DNA of 64,000 nt from contig OU452216.1 of assembly GCA_911728435.2 (NCBI GenBank), positions 5,716,342 through 5,780,341 of the forward strand. Direction: 5' to 3'. The notes below the pieces were generated by a model, which ran no database searches, was not told the origin of the DNA, and saw only the letters and a list, made by a program, of their open reading frames with translations. The translations under genes and the position numbers were made by a program. Positions 20,701-32,447 of the stretch are shown here, piece by piece (position 1 is the first letter of the stretch; every line of letters begins with the position of its first letter). This stretch comes from Apoderus coryli. Taxonomy: Eukaryota; Arthropoda; Insecta; Coleoptera; Attelabidae.

Positions 20701-23700
20701 GGTAAGTAAATTCACTACGGTATATCATTGCGCATTTATGCTGACGTCATTATTTTTATTTTTAAATTGTATATTAAACGGCATTAGGTATGAACTTTTA
20801 TAAGCATTTTCATACCGTTCTCTGGAATTATAGCGGCTATTCCAACATTTCATGCTTCATCAAGAGATTCACATTCAAAGTCACTCATTTTCAATAATAA
20901 TACTTATTTAAATAAGTTTTGACAAATACATGACAAAAAATACGATAACAATCATAACAATAACAATTAGTTCCATGACAACATTCAACTGCAACTTTGT
21001 AGAGGGTATTCAGCTAACCTGAATTTGTATTTAATTGAAAATATTAATTATTAAAAATAATAAAATTGCAATTTCAGCTATTTCCATCGTACAAAAAATA
21101 GTATAAGCATCTCAAACAGTAAGTAGTTTACCGATCTCCTCCAATTTTGGCGACTTCGCTTCGCTCAGTCGCCAAACATTGTCGTCGATCGGTAAACTAC
21201 ACTTACTGTTCTCAATACTTAATATACTATATTTAAATAAGTTTTGACAAATACATGACATAAAAAATACGATAACAATCATAACAATAACAATTAGTTC
21301 CATGACAACGTTCAACTGCAACTTTGTAGAGGGTATTCAGCTAACCTGAATTGGTATTTAATTGAAAATATTAATTATTAAAAATAATAAAATTGCAGTT
21401 TCAGCTATTTCGATCGTACAAAAAATAGTATAAGCATCTCAAACAGTAAGTAGTTTACCGATCTCCTCCAATTTTGGCGACTTCGCTTCGCTCAGTCGCC
21501 AAACATTGTCGTCGATCGGTAAACTACACTTACTGTTCTCAATACTTAATATACTATTACATTTATAACAACTTAGAACTACTCCGAAGAAATACATAAT
21601 GCATAGGTATAATGTAATATGTTATGACAACATTAATCTTTGCCTAAGGTCTCTCTTGAACGAGTAAGGAGACAACTGGAGAATATCCACGTATTGATTC
21701 ATAATTTTCGCGCCCCTATAAGAGAAAGAGCCTTCGAAATGTGAACTTCTATGTAATGGAATAGAAAAGTAATTGAAACGCAATTCTCTGTCATGCAAAT
21801 TAGAACCCCGTAGCAAAAAACTGTGAAGATATTGTGGAGTTTCACTATTTAAAATTTTGTACATTAGCATAGCAAATTGATATTTTCTTCTTATCTCAAT
21901 TTTTGGTTCTCTCAAATGAACCAAAAACGGTGTTGTGTGAGAAGCATATGGAACCTTGCACACAAATCGAACAAATGCGTTTTGTATTCGCTGGACATTA
22001 AGCCTATTATATTCCGGCAAAAAGTAATAGAAAACCTGAGAACAATATGTGACATGTGGATAAAATAAAGATTTTATTAAATTTAATTTCGTGCCCTCCC
22101 AAAGGAACTTTTTCAAACGATACATCGATTTAAGTTTATAGAAAGAGTTGTTGTATACAAAATTATAATGTTCACTCCCAGATTTTTAGCTTTATCTTTC
22201 CAAGGTATACCAGTGTCACTTAATTTAATTTGTCCAATTTCACGCATTAATTTTGTTTGTCGCTCTGAACCAATGCACATGGCCACCGTCTTGTCAGGAT
22301 TCAATCTCAGACCGTTACGTTATCCGAAAAAAAAAATGGCATCTTATTTAAAAATGAAAAGGAGACACAGAATTATCGGAAGTGCGACAGCTGGCAACGT
22401 CACTGGTTTTTCCTCTCTATTCCAGATTTGGCCAAATAGGTCGTGAGATAATTGGATATTACGGAACTTTGAGGACTGAGTGTGCATTTCTTTGATTTGT
22501 ATTGATGCACAACAACAATTTCTCTATAAAATCAAATAATTTGATCGTTCAAGTCGCCTAAAAATCCGCTCGTGTCACTCATCGCCAACGCAGGAGAGTC
22601 TCAAATAATTGTTCTGATCGTTTCGCTCGCATCGCACGCCTTGTCGCCTACATAGGTCGGAGCGTTAGTCCTATGGACCCGCATTCTTTTAGGGTAACAG
22701 TATGATTCTCTAAATTTTAGATTTCAACTACAATAAAACGTGATAGCTCTTAGATCTTCTCCAAAGTCAAACAAGTATGTAAGTGTAAAATACGCCATGC
22801 GTTTTTGCATACAGTTAAATATTCAGGTCAGGTCGAGGGTTACTTTTGGTCAGTCTCCTTTGAAGGGAAATATTTGTATTAAGTAATGTCATAAGAACAG
22901 AAAAAAGAAGTGTGTTTTTGTTATGGAAATCTACTCGCATCAACAACATACTAACTTGCGAAGTCCAACAAATGCTCTGCTGCCCGACTTTTTTTTTTGA
23001 TAATTGCACCACAAACATATTCCAGCACATTTTCCTCAACAAATCCAATATATATGATACAAAGGTGGATAGCGCGAAAAAAGCTGTCCTAGCGACGCAA
23101 TATCAGGCAATGGTGTGGTCTTTCGGCCGAAGAACTATTTCGCGTGGCATGCGATAGGGAAAGATTGCGTCGCCAGGACAGCTTTTTTCGCGCTATCCAC
23201 CTTTTACCTTCCACTTTTCCCTGTATTATGAGGCGCAGCAGCTGGTATGTAGATCCTCTAATCATGTGTCCAAAGTACTCCGTGTTTCTCCTCTTTATAG
23301 TGTTCAGTTGGCGTACCGTTTCCATCATTCTGAGGCGAGACCCACGATATTTTTAGAATCCGGCGGTAGCACCACAGTTCAAATGCTTCTATTCTATTCA
23401 CCGTTGTGACCTTTAGTATCCACGTCTCGCAATCATTAAGTAGGACAGACCACACACAACGTCTCAAGACCCTTTTACGAAGAAGCATTGACAGATTACT
23501 ATTACATAGAACTGGTTTCCATGTCATAAAGGCATTGCGTGATATTATAATCCGTGTTGTTATCTCTTCATCAGAGTCCGCATTCGCATTAAGCCAGCTG
23601 CCCAGATATTTAAAAATGGCTATCTATCTATCTCCTCCCCACCGATGCAAATCTGCCGCCGATGTACATTTATTTTTCCGACTGCCATACACTTTGTTTT

Positions 23701-26700
23701 TGTAATGTTGATTTTGAGACCTCTCCGACGACTTGCTTCATTCACTATATTTACTAATGTTTGGAGATCTTCCAGATTCTCCGCCAGAATGGCTGTATCG
23801 TCAGCGTATCTAATATTGTTGCTTGTTTCTCCGCCGAGTTTTACACCCTTTTGTCTGTCATCTAAAGCTTCCTTGAATATTTCTTCTGAGTACAGGTTAA
23901 AAAGGCTCGGCAATAGAACATAGCCTTGTCGTACTCTTAAGGACAAAATAAAATATGAACAAAACACAATTTAGTTTTTATTCGTGGTGATCTTTGTTCT
24001 TTTCAAATTAAATCCTTTTTATAATCAATACGAATTTGATAATACTTTTAAGCATCTTCTGGAAATCTATAAATATAACAATTAAAAAAATAAAGAAACT
24101 TACACACGATGTTTGCATTTTTGCAATTCAGATTCCCAAATAGTACCTAAATTAAAGACAATAAATAACTTTACCATTTTATTAGCTGTAAATATTTTTA
24201 GATGTGGCAAAAATTACTTTTTAACGCCACAATCGGGTACGACCATGATTAAATTTGTGACGTTCGTCATTGTTTACATTTTGAATTTTCTTTTATCAAA
24301 TGGTGAAAACCCGTTTGATTAAAAGTGGACTAATACTCACCGATAAAATGTTCTTCCAAGTTCTGAATTTTTTCGAGTTTTATAACAGTTATACAAGCTG
24401 CACAGCTAACTATCTTGCACGTTGCTTTTTTAGTCCAAAATTAAACACTATGAAATAATGTACAATAATATGCACACACAAATAGAAATTGGTCCATATC
24501 AAACTAAATCGCAGATTTAAACACAAGAAATACCATCAAAATACACAAAACTATAAAACAACATCAACAGAATGAGTCAGACATGGTTTCTCAATATGGT
24601 CGACTTCCGTCTCACGAATTAACTGTCAAACGGCCCACATGCTCTTTCCTTTCTAATTTTTATTCATTGGTCGTTACCATCTAGGTTCTCGACGTCTGCA
24701 TTTAATGACAATTTTAAAAAAGTAATCATGACACACCTTTTGGCCTATGTGTTAACGTTTACTCTTCGTAAACGCAAGGCTGACTGCGAGTTCAAAACAA
24801 TTTTTTGCACATATTGTTGCCTGATAAGTTTTAGTATTGTACACAAAACTGCAGACTTAGCGGATACATTTCTAGTTTGACGCGGTTGTTCAAAATGTCT
24901 TATTTAGTTCATTAATAGAGATACAAGAAATGTATCGAAAAATTCGATTCGTTCGATTTTTAAGGTTTAACTATTACCTCGAGGACTGGAACTGAGTCTA
25001 TTGGCAGCTTGTAATAGAAATAAAATCTATCAAATGTTTTTCTTGTTACAGCCGTACACGAAAAGGCGTTTATAACCTTTATTCTGGTGTCCGAAGTATA
25101 TATGTGTTTGATATGTGTTTTGCAAAATCGGTCCAAAAAGCTGCATAGATCAAGTATAAAATGGAAAAGACGGTGTTTGTTTACGAATGTTGTCTTTATT
25201 ATTATGGCAACATATTTTTTTATAAGACATAATTCTATGTGTGAACCATATGGTAAGTACTTATTATTAAGATAATTAACCTAAATTAGCGCCGATTTAA
25301 TTAGACCGTGTGTTACAATTACACATAATATAATAGATTTGAACTCGATGTTGCCAAGTATTATACTATTTCATGGCTTGTTTAAAGAAGGCGATGGTAC
25401 AGGGTTATTGGAATGGGTGGCATAAAATTCGGGGACTTTTCACAATAAGCCCATGAGGGTGCAGTGAAACCGGAGACTTATGACGAAGGGAGGCTTTCAA
25501 ACTTTCAAAAAAAAAATATGCTGAGGTTAAAATGATAAGGGTTCTTATGTGTCTTCTGAGAAACTCTATAACTTCCTTGTACGTGATGAATTTTTTTTGA
25601 AACTATTTCTTTAATGGTTTCATGTCCTCTTTTTTTCCAATGTTTCGACTAGACTCTGCTTGTCAACCATCGTTGCAAAGGCTTTTCAAAGCAATCCTTA
25701 TCCTCGGCCATATTCCCAAAGCTTGGAGGGAAACTAGAGTAGCTTTTATACCGAAAACAGGACGCCGTCCAGAGGATGACCCTAAGTCCTACAGGCCTAT
25801 TAGTCTAACCTGCTTCCTACTGAAAACTATGGAAAAGATAATAGACGAATACCTAAGAAATGAAACTTTAAATAGGAAACCGCTTCAGAAAAGGCAATTC
25901 GCCTACTAAGCGAGAAAATCTACGATTAATGCCCTGCACTGCTTAGTAAAAGACATCGAGAAGTCATTTATGGCAAAAGAAGTATCCTTATGTGCCTTTA
26001 TTGATATAGAGGGTGCTTTTGACAATACCTCACATGAATCCATCAGTAGAGCACTAGAAGAGAGGAGTGTCGACTCCTCACTGGTGAAATGGATTCAGGC
26101 AATTTTGAAAGACCGTGTCATTACGGCTGAAATAGGAGAAGTGTCTGTAACAGTGACAGCGGCTAGGCGATGCCCACAAGGTGGTGTATTGTCCCCTCTT
26201 CTATGGTCACTAGTGCTGGATCATCTCATTTCAAAAATGAATAGGGCAGGCTTTACCCTGCAAAGCTACGCCGACGACATTGTTCTCACAGTTAAGGGAA
26301 AACACACATCGGTAAAATTAAAAACTGGTGCGACGCTGAGGGATTGAATATAAATCCGAAAAAAACAGTGTTCGTACCATTCACGAGAAAGAGAAAGGTG
26401 GACATTATTAACCCCACTCTCAGCGGTGAGCAAATTTGCCTTTCGGATAAAGTCAAATACCTGGGAGTAATCCTGGATAAACGACTAATCTGGAATCAGC
26501 ATATAGAGAAAACCATATCGAAAGCCACAGCGGCCATATGGACGTGTCAAAGGCTACTCGGTAGGACTTGGGGGCTAAAGCCAAAGCTCACATACATACG
26601 CCTCATTAGTATGGTGGCCAAAAGTTAATATTAAGCATACACAATGCCGTCTTCAAAAGTTGCAACGGCTTGCATGTTTAGGAATAACAGGGGCAATGCG

Positions 26701-28127
26701 AACTTGCCCCACAGCAGCGATGGAAACGTTGCTGCATCTAATACCTTTGCCTGTCCTAGTCAAAAAAGAGGCAGCAATTAGCGGCCTGAAACTGGCACAG
26801 GTAATGGAATACAAATCTGGCGATCTAGAGGGAAATCCTGAATCTAATACCTTTGGATTCAGGAAGAAAACTGTCGGACGCTTTGCCACGCAAACATGAT
26901 TTTGAAATCCCATTTGAAGTGGTCATTGCAGACCGTCAAAATTGGCTAAATGGGGAACCACGGTTCCCAGAAAACACATCCGTCTGGTATACGGACGGTT
27001 CAAAAGGAATAGAAGGGAACACATGCATGGGAGTATACGGGCCAAATTGCAGGCTCTCTGAATTTCTCGGGAAATGTCCCACTATATTCCAAGCAGAGAT
27101 CAACGCTATTAATCGTTGTGCTCAAGAATGCCTGCAGAGAGGCATCCCGGAACGGCAGATCAATATTATGTCAGACAGTCAAGCTGCGTTAGAAGCACTG
27201 TGGTCTTACACCTTCACGTCAGAGCTAGCATGGGAATGCAAACAGACCCTAAAGCAACTGGCAGCTCAGGGGAAAAAGATTACTATGACATGGGTGCCAG
27301 AACATGAAGGCATAGAGGGGAACGAAGCGGCGGACCAACTGGCAAAAGAGGGCGCAAACGCTCCGTTCTGCGGCCCGAAACCCATCTTTGGCCTTCCAAA
27401 AAGCCATATGAAGGAAGAATTTCGGAAATGGGAAAAGGAACAACTAAAGTCCTACTGGAGAAACACTCCAGGCCTAATACAATCAAAAAGGTTTATCAAA
27501 CCTTCACAGGCCAACGCAGGGAAGCTTATCCAACTGGAGAGAAGCGACCTAAGGCGAATTACAGCCTTTTTACGGGACACCACCCAGTGAAGTACCATCT
27601 CAAAAAGAAGTGAGGGGAGGCCAAACCGCCAAAACGACTCCGAAAAACAATCTACAATCTACAGACTCTGCTTGTCTTTTTCAAGAATTTTTTTTTTTTT
27701 CAATTCACAAACATTTTTTTCCTTTTTTTCTTATTCTTTTTTTATTGTTACATTTTTGTTTCAAGTACGTATACACGACCTTGTTCTACAATCTTGAGCG
27801 AGTTTTGGCAAAACTACAGATTTTTCTCTGTGTATATTTCATTAATAGAGATGCAAGGATTGTATCGATATATTCGATTCGATCTCAATTTCTCAGCCTA
27901 TATTAGTAGAAAAAAAATTTTTTTACAAGCCATGCCACATATTTTGAAGGTTGAACTATTTGGTAGCAATTTTAATGTTTCGTTTTCTTCTAGTTTATAC
28001 AGTATTTGCAATGTCGGAATACATCGTGGTGCTTTCCAATATGGCTTTCCATCTTACCGCACACTACGATTTTAGAAATAAGGATCTAGTCGTTTACAAA
28101 CATGGAGTTGCTCTTACCGAGAGATAA
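17706..28127 (+). CDS. PGAP2: PGAP2, GPI-anchor lipid remodelling factor (three exons)
   Basis: Exons are 17706-18132, 25052-25252 and 27994-28127, both introns in phase 1 with GTAAGT donors and CAG/TAG acceptors, giving 253 aa. Vertebrate PGAP2 is about the same length. The Frag1/DRAM-type membrane protein PGAP2 acts in the Golgi/ER in fatty-acid remodelling of GPI anchors after attachment to protein. Matching blocks in order: [17 protein letters not shown] near residue 57, the first hydrophobic segment at about 26-50, [10 protein letters not shown], then [10 protein letters not shown] (exon 2), [12 protein letters not shown], and [19 protein letters not shown] (exon 3). The intron sizes (6.9 and 2.7 kb) come from inserted retroelements. 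No frame break was seen. Confidence 0.93.
18509..19839 (-). pseudogene. R1-clade-like non-LTR RT relic
   Basis: Reading from 19839 downward: [12 protein letters not shown] (motif A), [14 protein letters not shown] (motif B), then, frameshifted, [12 protein letters not shown] (motif C). Next come KYLGVWIG and an R1-type C-terminal part with [20 protein letters not shown] and a CLFC...H...C knuckle. The catalytic pair is YADY instead of YADD, and at least three frame breaks split it. It lies in PGAP2 intron 1, antisense to the gene. Confidence 0.8.
19893..20010 (+). repeat. Interspersed repeat S, copy 1
   Basis: Shares GAGCTAAATTTTG, TATGAGTTTGGGGGAGTC and GCAGTAGGGxTCGA, in the same order, with 54893-55075. 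An uncharacterised repeat family without ORF. Confidence 0.65.
20287..20902 (+). repeat. Tandem duplication, ~300-bp unit
   Basis: The block starting GTACGACCGACCTTTTTTGA at 20287 repeats from 20587 with one small insertion (an extra ACGGTAAGTAAATTCAC piece). Each unit holds a GGTAAGTAATTCACTTACC palindrome. On the minus strand a short frame ([16 protein letters not shown]...IIPEN) is only vaguely like the N-terminus of Crypton-type recombinases; I do not rely on it. Confidence 0.8.
20903..21555 (+). repeat. Tandem duplication, ~325-bp unit with long hairpin
   Basis: Two head-to-tail units offset by 325 bp (compare AAGTTTTGACAAATACATGA at about 20914 and 21239). Each ends in a nested hairpin: outer stem GTAGTTTACCGATC with GATCGGTAAACTAC, inner stem TTGGCGACT with AGTCGCCAA. 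It is adjacent to the 300-bp repeats, so the four blocks form one 1.27-kb AT-rich complex. Confidence 0.8.
21622..22304 (-). pseudogene. Non-LTR RT C-terminal relic
   Basis: The frame 22304-22113 has [13 protein letters not shown] and KDKAKNLGV (the RT palm end and LGV block). The frame 22125-21622 has the conserved [28 protein letters not shown] and [20 protein letters not shown] pattern. Frameshifted, 5' truncated, antisense in PGAP2 intron 1. Confidence 0.75.
22330..23050. other. Intronic sequence, nothing recognised
   Basis: Part of PGAP2 intron 1. It contains a locally GC-richer stretch (about 22560-22690) without ORF or repeat partner that I could find. Confidence 0.4.
23061..23204. 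repeat. Inverted duplication inside retroelement relic
   Basis: Forty-bp arms at 23061-23100 and 23165-23204, complementary with one mismatch, separated by 64 bp. The right arm is coding sequence of the adjacent RT relic ([15 protein letters not shown] on the minus strand); the left arm is its inverted copy. The RNA or single strand would form a strong hairpin. Confidence 0.85.
23089..23967 (-). pseudogene. Endonuclease-RT type non-LTR relic (RTE-like)
   Basis: From 23967 downward: [24 protein letters not shown] (motif B region), [19 protein letters not shown] (motif C, YADD), then [16 protein letters not shown]. After frame breaks come [27 protein letters not shown] and [13 protein letters not shown]. 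This order fits the arthropod endonuclease-reverse transcriptase families often placed in RTE. It lacks the endonuclease and the first RT motifs. Confidence 0.78.
23968..24905. other. Intronic sequence, nothing recognised
   Basis: Part of PGAP2 intron 1; short frames only. Confidence 0.4.
24910..25013 (+). repeat. Interspersed repeat R, copy 2
   Basis: Reads CATTAATAGAGATACAAGAA, ATGTATCGA, TTTTTAAGGTTTAACTATTA, CGAGGACTGGAACT, TCTATTGGCAGCTTG. This is the same order as copy 1 read on its minus strand. It ends about 40 bp before the acceptor of PGAP2 exon 2. Confidence 0.65.
25394..25495 (-). repeat. Dispersed single copy of the 60-63 kb satellite unit
   Basis: The complement reads GTACC...CTCATGGGCTTATTGTGAAAAGTCCCC-type sequence found many times at 59.9-63.1 kb: the pieces GGGTGGCATAAAATTCGGGGAC and CAATAAGCCCATGAGG are recognisable. 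It lies in PGAP2 intron 2. Confidence 0.75.
25622..27600 (+). pseudogene. Non-LTR retrotransposon relic with RT and RNase H
   Basis: Frames in order: 25622-25909 ([34 protein letters not shown]), 25970-26347 ([16 protein letters not shown] motif [16 protein letters not shown] motif B, SYADDIVL motif C), 26344-26628 ([18 protein letters not shown]) and 26660-26899. Then 26853-27590 is an RNase H domain with catalytic Asp in VWYTDGSKG, Glu in FQAEINAI, Asp in [12 protein letters not shown] and Asp in [13 protein letters not shown] followed by RNase H suggests an I/Loa/R1-group element. Several frameshifts and a stop at 25907 inactivate it. It sits in PGAP2 intron 2, sense to the gene. Confidence 0.85.
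27840..27960 (+). repeat. Interspersed repeat R, copy 3 (diverged)
   Basis: Has CATTAATAGAGATGCAAGGA, TTGTATCGAT, ATTCGATTCGAT and, after a 50-bp insertion, GAAGGTTGAACTATTTGG. It ends about 35 bp before the acceptor of PGAP2 exon 3. Confidence 0.5.
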
Positions 28128-28489
28128 TATTTGGTTATTTAGCTAGTCATGTAAATATTAATTTATTATAGTTTTAGGTTTTTTTATTCATTCCAACATG
28201 GACATTTTATGTTTATTTGAACAAAGTAGTCATTATAAGAAATTAAATTTTGTGTCAGGAATATTTTTGTACCTAATATGACATCGTGTACTTACCTTTA
28301 TTATTAAATTAGAACAAACCTGCTAGAGGTACATAAGAAAAAAGCTTAATTTGTAATTCCACAATAATTCGTTGACTCTTTAAGTGTAGGCTATCTGGGG
28401 GAAACCAAATCTAACTAGTTCCGACAGGAATTTGAACGCGTCGCTCTCCTTATTGACTGACGGCTTAAATTTGCAAATTCATTCCGCAC
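28128..28489. other. PGAP2 3' flank
   Basis: AT-rich, presumably 3' UTR then intergenic. No further gene seen. Confidence 0.4.
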
Positions 28490-28680
28490 ACTTTGCATCT
28501 TTAATTTTTGCTACTTTTGTATTTTTAATTATACCCCAAATAAAGAAATCAAGTACAGAAAAATCTGGAGAACGTGGTGGCTAAACGAAAGGACCATCCA
28601 TCATCGTGTCGACTAAAAGCACCATTTTTGGCAAATTTCGCCGCGTCGTCGTCGATCCAAATAATAATGACAGTTTGTGG
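28490..28680 (-). pseudogene. Mariner-like transposase C-terminal fragment
   Basis: On the minus strand DTMMDGPFV, a stop, PPRSPDFSVLDFFIWGIIKN. This matches the third-Asp block (SPDLxPLDFFLWG) of DD41D-type transposases. Only this part remains. Confidence 0.7.
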
Positions 28681-29932
28681 GATTTGATAAGATAATTAAA
28701 CGTTATGCAAGCTTACCTTTATTTTTAATGCTAAATAATATAAACTTATGAAAATTTAGAGTTTCCTTTGGAAAAAAATGAGTTTTGACAGTTGCAGTCA
28801 ATTGCATATTTAATGTTTATCCAAAAATTGATCCCAAATTATTTAATTAAGATTTAAAATGATGTAACAAAATCCAGGATGTTCCATTTAAAAAATTAAA
28901 CTTTTATATCTCAGTGGTTAAAACTAAAATGAAAAATGTGCCTACGCCACTGCATTCTACAAAGAAAAGTACCTCAACAATATTTGGTCGATAAATGAAA
29001 TTTAGACCATTTTATAAATTTTTTTGGATATCATTCTTGGGGTTTTTGGTTCGCATTAACAAACAATAGTGAGATAAAAATTTTTTATTTCATGTCAACT
29101 TTTTTTACGGCGTTTCGACAAACAATTTTTGTCTTGTTCAGGATTCTTTGTCAGTCTTCCAACATCTTACTCGTATTAATGCTCTCTTTTATATGTAATA
29201 TATGTATATATGGAGACTATTAGTTTCATGAATTTTTTTTTTAATGTCACCGGAAATACTTGTTTTTGGTCATATTATACATAAATAAGTAGTTTTAAAA
29301 AAATGTCTGTCTGTCTGTCTGTATGCACGAAAACGCAAAAACCACTTAACAAATTTTAACCAAATTTGGTACAAAAATACTATAGGACATGGCAAGGAGT
29401 TGATTAGATTTTGGGAAGCATTGAGCGTAGGCAAGAGGTTTAAAAGAGGGTTCAAAAATTAAAAAAATTCATAGTTCTTAAACTTATCCGAAATACTGCA
29501 TAATTTTTCACGCATTTAATTGAATATAACCTAAAATATTGAACATAAAATATTGGACCACATTTGCGTTCGAAAATAGTGTAAAAAGGGGTAAAAAATA
29601 TTTAAAAAAAACGTATTTCTTAAACATAGCAGAAATATTAACTAGTTATTTATAGTTTTGATAGAATATAACCTATAAAATGTGTCATAAATAACTTTCT
29701 TTCATAGGTGTTTGTAAATAGTGGAAAAGGAGTCAAAACATAAAAAATATATATTTCCTAAACTAATTCGAAAAATGGAATAATTTTGCATAGTTGTGAT
29801 ACAATATAAGCTAAAAAATATTCCATAAAAGCATTGGTTCACACAGGCGTTCGAAAATAGTTTAAAAAAAGGGTCGAAAACGAAAAAAGAAACGTTTCCC
29901 AATATATATACGAGAAAAATTGGCTAATTATA

Positions 29933-32019
29933 CAGGGTGGTCCAACGAAAAGTTTGCACCTAGCTTTTCTCTTTTTTTTGTAGTCGAATGCGAAAATGCT
30001 CGGACACGTCGATTTTGCTTTTGAGGGGGACACATTTTAAACATATTTTTCGATCTGCGCCTTTAACCCCCTAGCGGGGGTGAGTAACAACCCTAAAATT
30101 TTAAATGGAAAGAGGGGTCTAATGACATATCATTTGAAAGGACACAAAATTGTCTTTCTAATGATACCCTATTTGTCGAATTTTACTAAAACAGTTAATA
30201 CGAAAACGACTTTAAAGACATTAAGCCGATAATTTTGGTATTAATGAGAAATACAAATAAGTTTTAATTATTACGACTGAAAACAACTACAATCATTTCT
30301 AAATTATTTACTTTGAAGAAAAACGGGATTTCAAAAACACTATCTTATTTATCAGAACTAAATTCCTCACTAATCGTTTGCGTTTTTTGTTGAAATAAAA
30401 ACTGCAGATACGTGTAGGAAAAGAATTTACACCGTTTATTTTAGTCTTTTCATTGATTCAGTTTGGTTGCTTCTCAAGTTATTTTACTTTTACCGTACAA
30501 AATGATTTATTCCATTCTAGAACGAGTTGAAATTGTTAAACTTTATTTTCAAAATAATAGTAGTGCTAGACTTACGGCTCGCTTATTTAATGAGAGACAT
30601 CCCGATAAAAATGTGAATGATGTGTACGTTGGCAAGTTAGTTAAAAAGTTTGTAGATACCGGATCTGTCTGTAATGTAAAACACCAGCCGCAGAAACCGA
30701 TCAGAAATGAAGCTGTGGAAGTCGCTGTTTTAGGGCATGTTGAAATGGATCATAGTCAAAGTACCCGTCAACTAGCTGAAGCCTCAGGTGTCTCCCGTTC
30801 GTCCATAATACGAATTTTAAAAGCGTACAAATTTCATCCGTACAAAATCAAATTAGTACAGGAACTAAATGAGGATGATCCTGATAGAAGGCTGCAATTT
30901 TGTGAAGCAATGAGCCAGCGTTTAATTGAAGATCCGCAATTATTATTTAACATTTGTTTTTCCGACGAATGCACATTTTATTTGAATGGAGCTGTAAATA
31001 GGCACAATTGCCGTTACTGGGATGACAGTAACCCACATTTATTCCGTGAGGTTCATACCCAGTATCCTCAAAAAATAAACGTCTGGTGTGGCATATTAGG
31101 AAATCATATTATAGGACCACTTTTTATTCCTGGAAATTTAACTGGTGAAGTGTACCTAAACATGCTTGAAGACACAATTGATCCTTTAATAACACAAATA
31201 ATAGAAGATGACCAAAATCATACTGCTGATCGGCTTTATTTCCAGCAAGATGGAGCACCTCCGCACTATGTAGCTCCTGTAAGACAGTTCTTAGATGACC
31301 GGTTCCCTGGACGGTGGATTGGAAGGAGGGGCCCAATTGAATGGCCTGCCAGGTCACCGGATTTATCGCCTTTAGACTTTTTTCTTTGGGGGCACTTAAA
31401 AAATAAATGTTTTGCCACGAAGCCCGAGTCCATAGAAGATCTTCGCCAACGCATTACAGAAGAGTGCAGAAACATAACACCTGATATGCTACAAAATGTT
31501 AGAAATAGATTTGAACAAAATCTGTATTATTGTATGGAATCAAATGGGTCACATTTTCAACATTTGTTAATGTAACGTTTTAATAAATCAATTTAACAGC
31601 TTGTTTACTTTTTTTACAAAGCAATGTTAAAACTAACAAACATTGGAATGTACTAACGATTGCAGGTGTTTTCACTCGCAATAATTAAAACTTATTTGTA
31701 TTTCTCATTAATACCAAAATTATCGGCTTAATGTCTTTAAAGTCGTTTTCGTATTAACTGTTTTAGTAAAATTCGACAAATAGGGTATCATTAGAAAGAC
31801 AATTTTGTGTCCTTTCAAATGATATGTCATTAGACCCCTCTTTCCATTTAAAATTTTAGGGTTGTTACTCACCCCCGCTAGGGGGTTAAAGGCGCAGATC
31901 GAAAAATATGTTTAAAATGTGTCCCCCTCAAAAGCAAAATCGACGTGTCCGAGCATTTTCGCATTCGACTACAAAAAAAAGAGAAAAGCTAGGTGCAAAC
32001 TTTTCGTTGGACCACCCTG
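29933..32019 (+). mobile_element. Complete DD41D mariner-like transposon, copy 2
   Basis: 2087 bp, flanked by TA at 29931-29932 and 32020-32021, with the same ~340-bp inverted termini as copy 1 at 1811. The two copies align without gaps at a constant offset of 28122, and I saw only two substitutions (30142 and 31272). It is inserted within a degenerate tandem repeat. Confidence 0.95.
30502..31575 (+). CDS. DD41D mariner-like transposase, copy 2
   Basis: Same 357-aa protein as at 2380-3453; the single coding change (GTG to GTA at 31272) is silent. Triad Asp residues in FSDECTF, QQDGAPPH and LSPLDFFLWG. Because both copies keep an intact identical protein, purifying selection through recent transposition or a very recent insertion is likely. 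Confidence 0.93.
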   Translation: MIYSILERVEIVKLYFQNNSSARLTARLFNERHPDKNVNDVYVGKLVKKFVDTGSVCNVKHQPQKPIRNEAVEVAVLGHVEMDHSQSTRQLAEASGVSRSSIIRILKAYKFHPYKIKLVQELNEDDPDRRLQFCEAMSQRLIEDPQLLFNICFSDECTFYLNGAVNRHNCRYWDDSNPHLFREVHTQYPQKINVWCGILGNHIIGPLFIPGNLTGEVYLNMLEDTIDPLITQIIEDDQNHTADRLYFQQDGAPPHYVAPVRQFLDDRFPGRWIGRRGPIEWPARSPDLSPLDFFLWGHLKNKCFATKPESIEDLRQRITEECRNITPDMLQNVRNRFEQNLYYCMESNGSHFQHLLM

Positions 32020-32387
32020 TATATAGCTTTGATATAAGATAACCTACAAAATGCAGCATAAAATTTTTAATTACATAGGCGTTCGTAAATAGTAGAAAAG
32101 GGGGTAAAATAAAAAAAATAATTAAAATGTAATTTTTTTTATAGTTAATTAGTTGAATTGATGTCAAAAATACACGACAAAAATTAATGTACCATAGGCG
32201 TCCGTGAAAATTCTATTTAAGGACCAGAAAAAATGTGTATCCGTGATAACTCAAAAACCACTTAACGGATTACAGCATATTTATAGGTGGTGATGAACAT
32301 TGAGCGTAGGCAAGGGGTTTAAAAGAGGGTTCAAAAATTTTAAAAAATCATAGTTCTTAAACTTATCCGAAATGTTGATTATTTTTT

Positions 32388-32447
32388 TTTTTATTTTAAA
32401 AATCCGTTTCGATTCGCACTTGCTTCTAAACGGATTTTTAAAATAAA
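32388..32447. repeat. Hairpin
   Basis: ATTTTAAAAATCCGTTT pairs with AAACGGATTTTTAAAAT across a short loop inside the composite element. It may be a structural part of that element. Confidence 0.6.
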
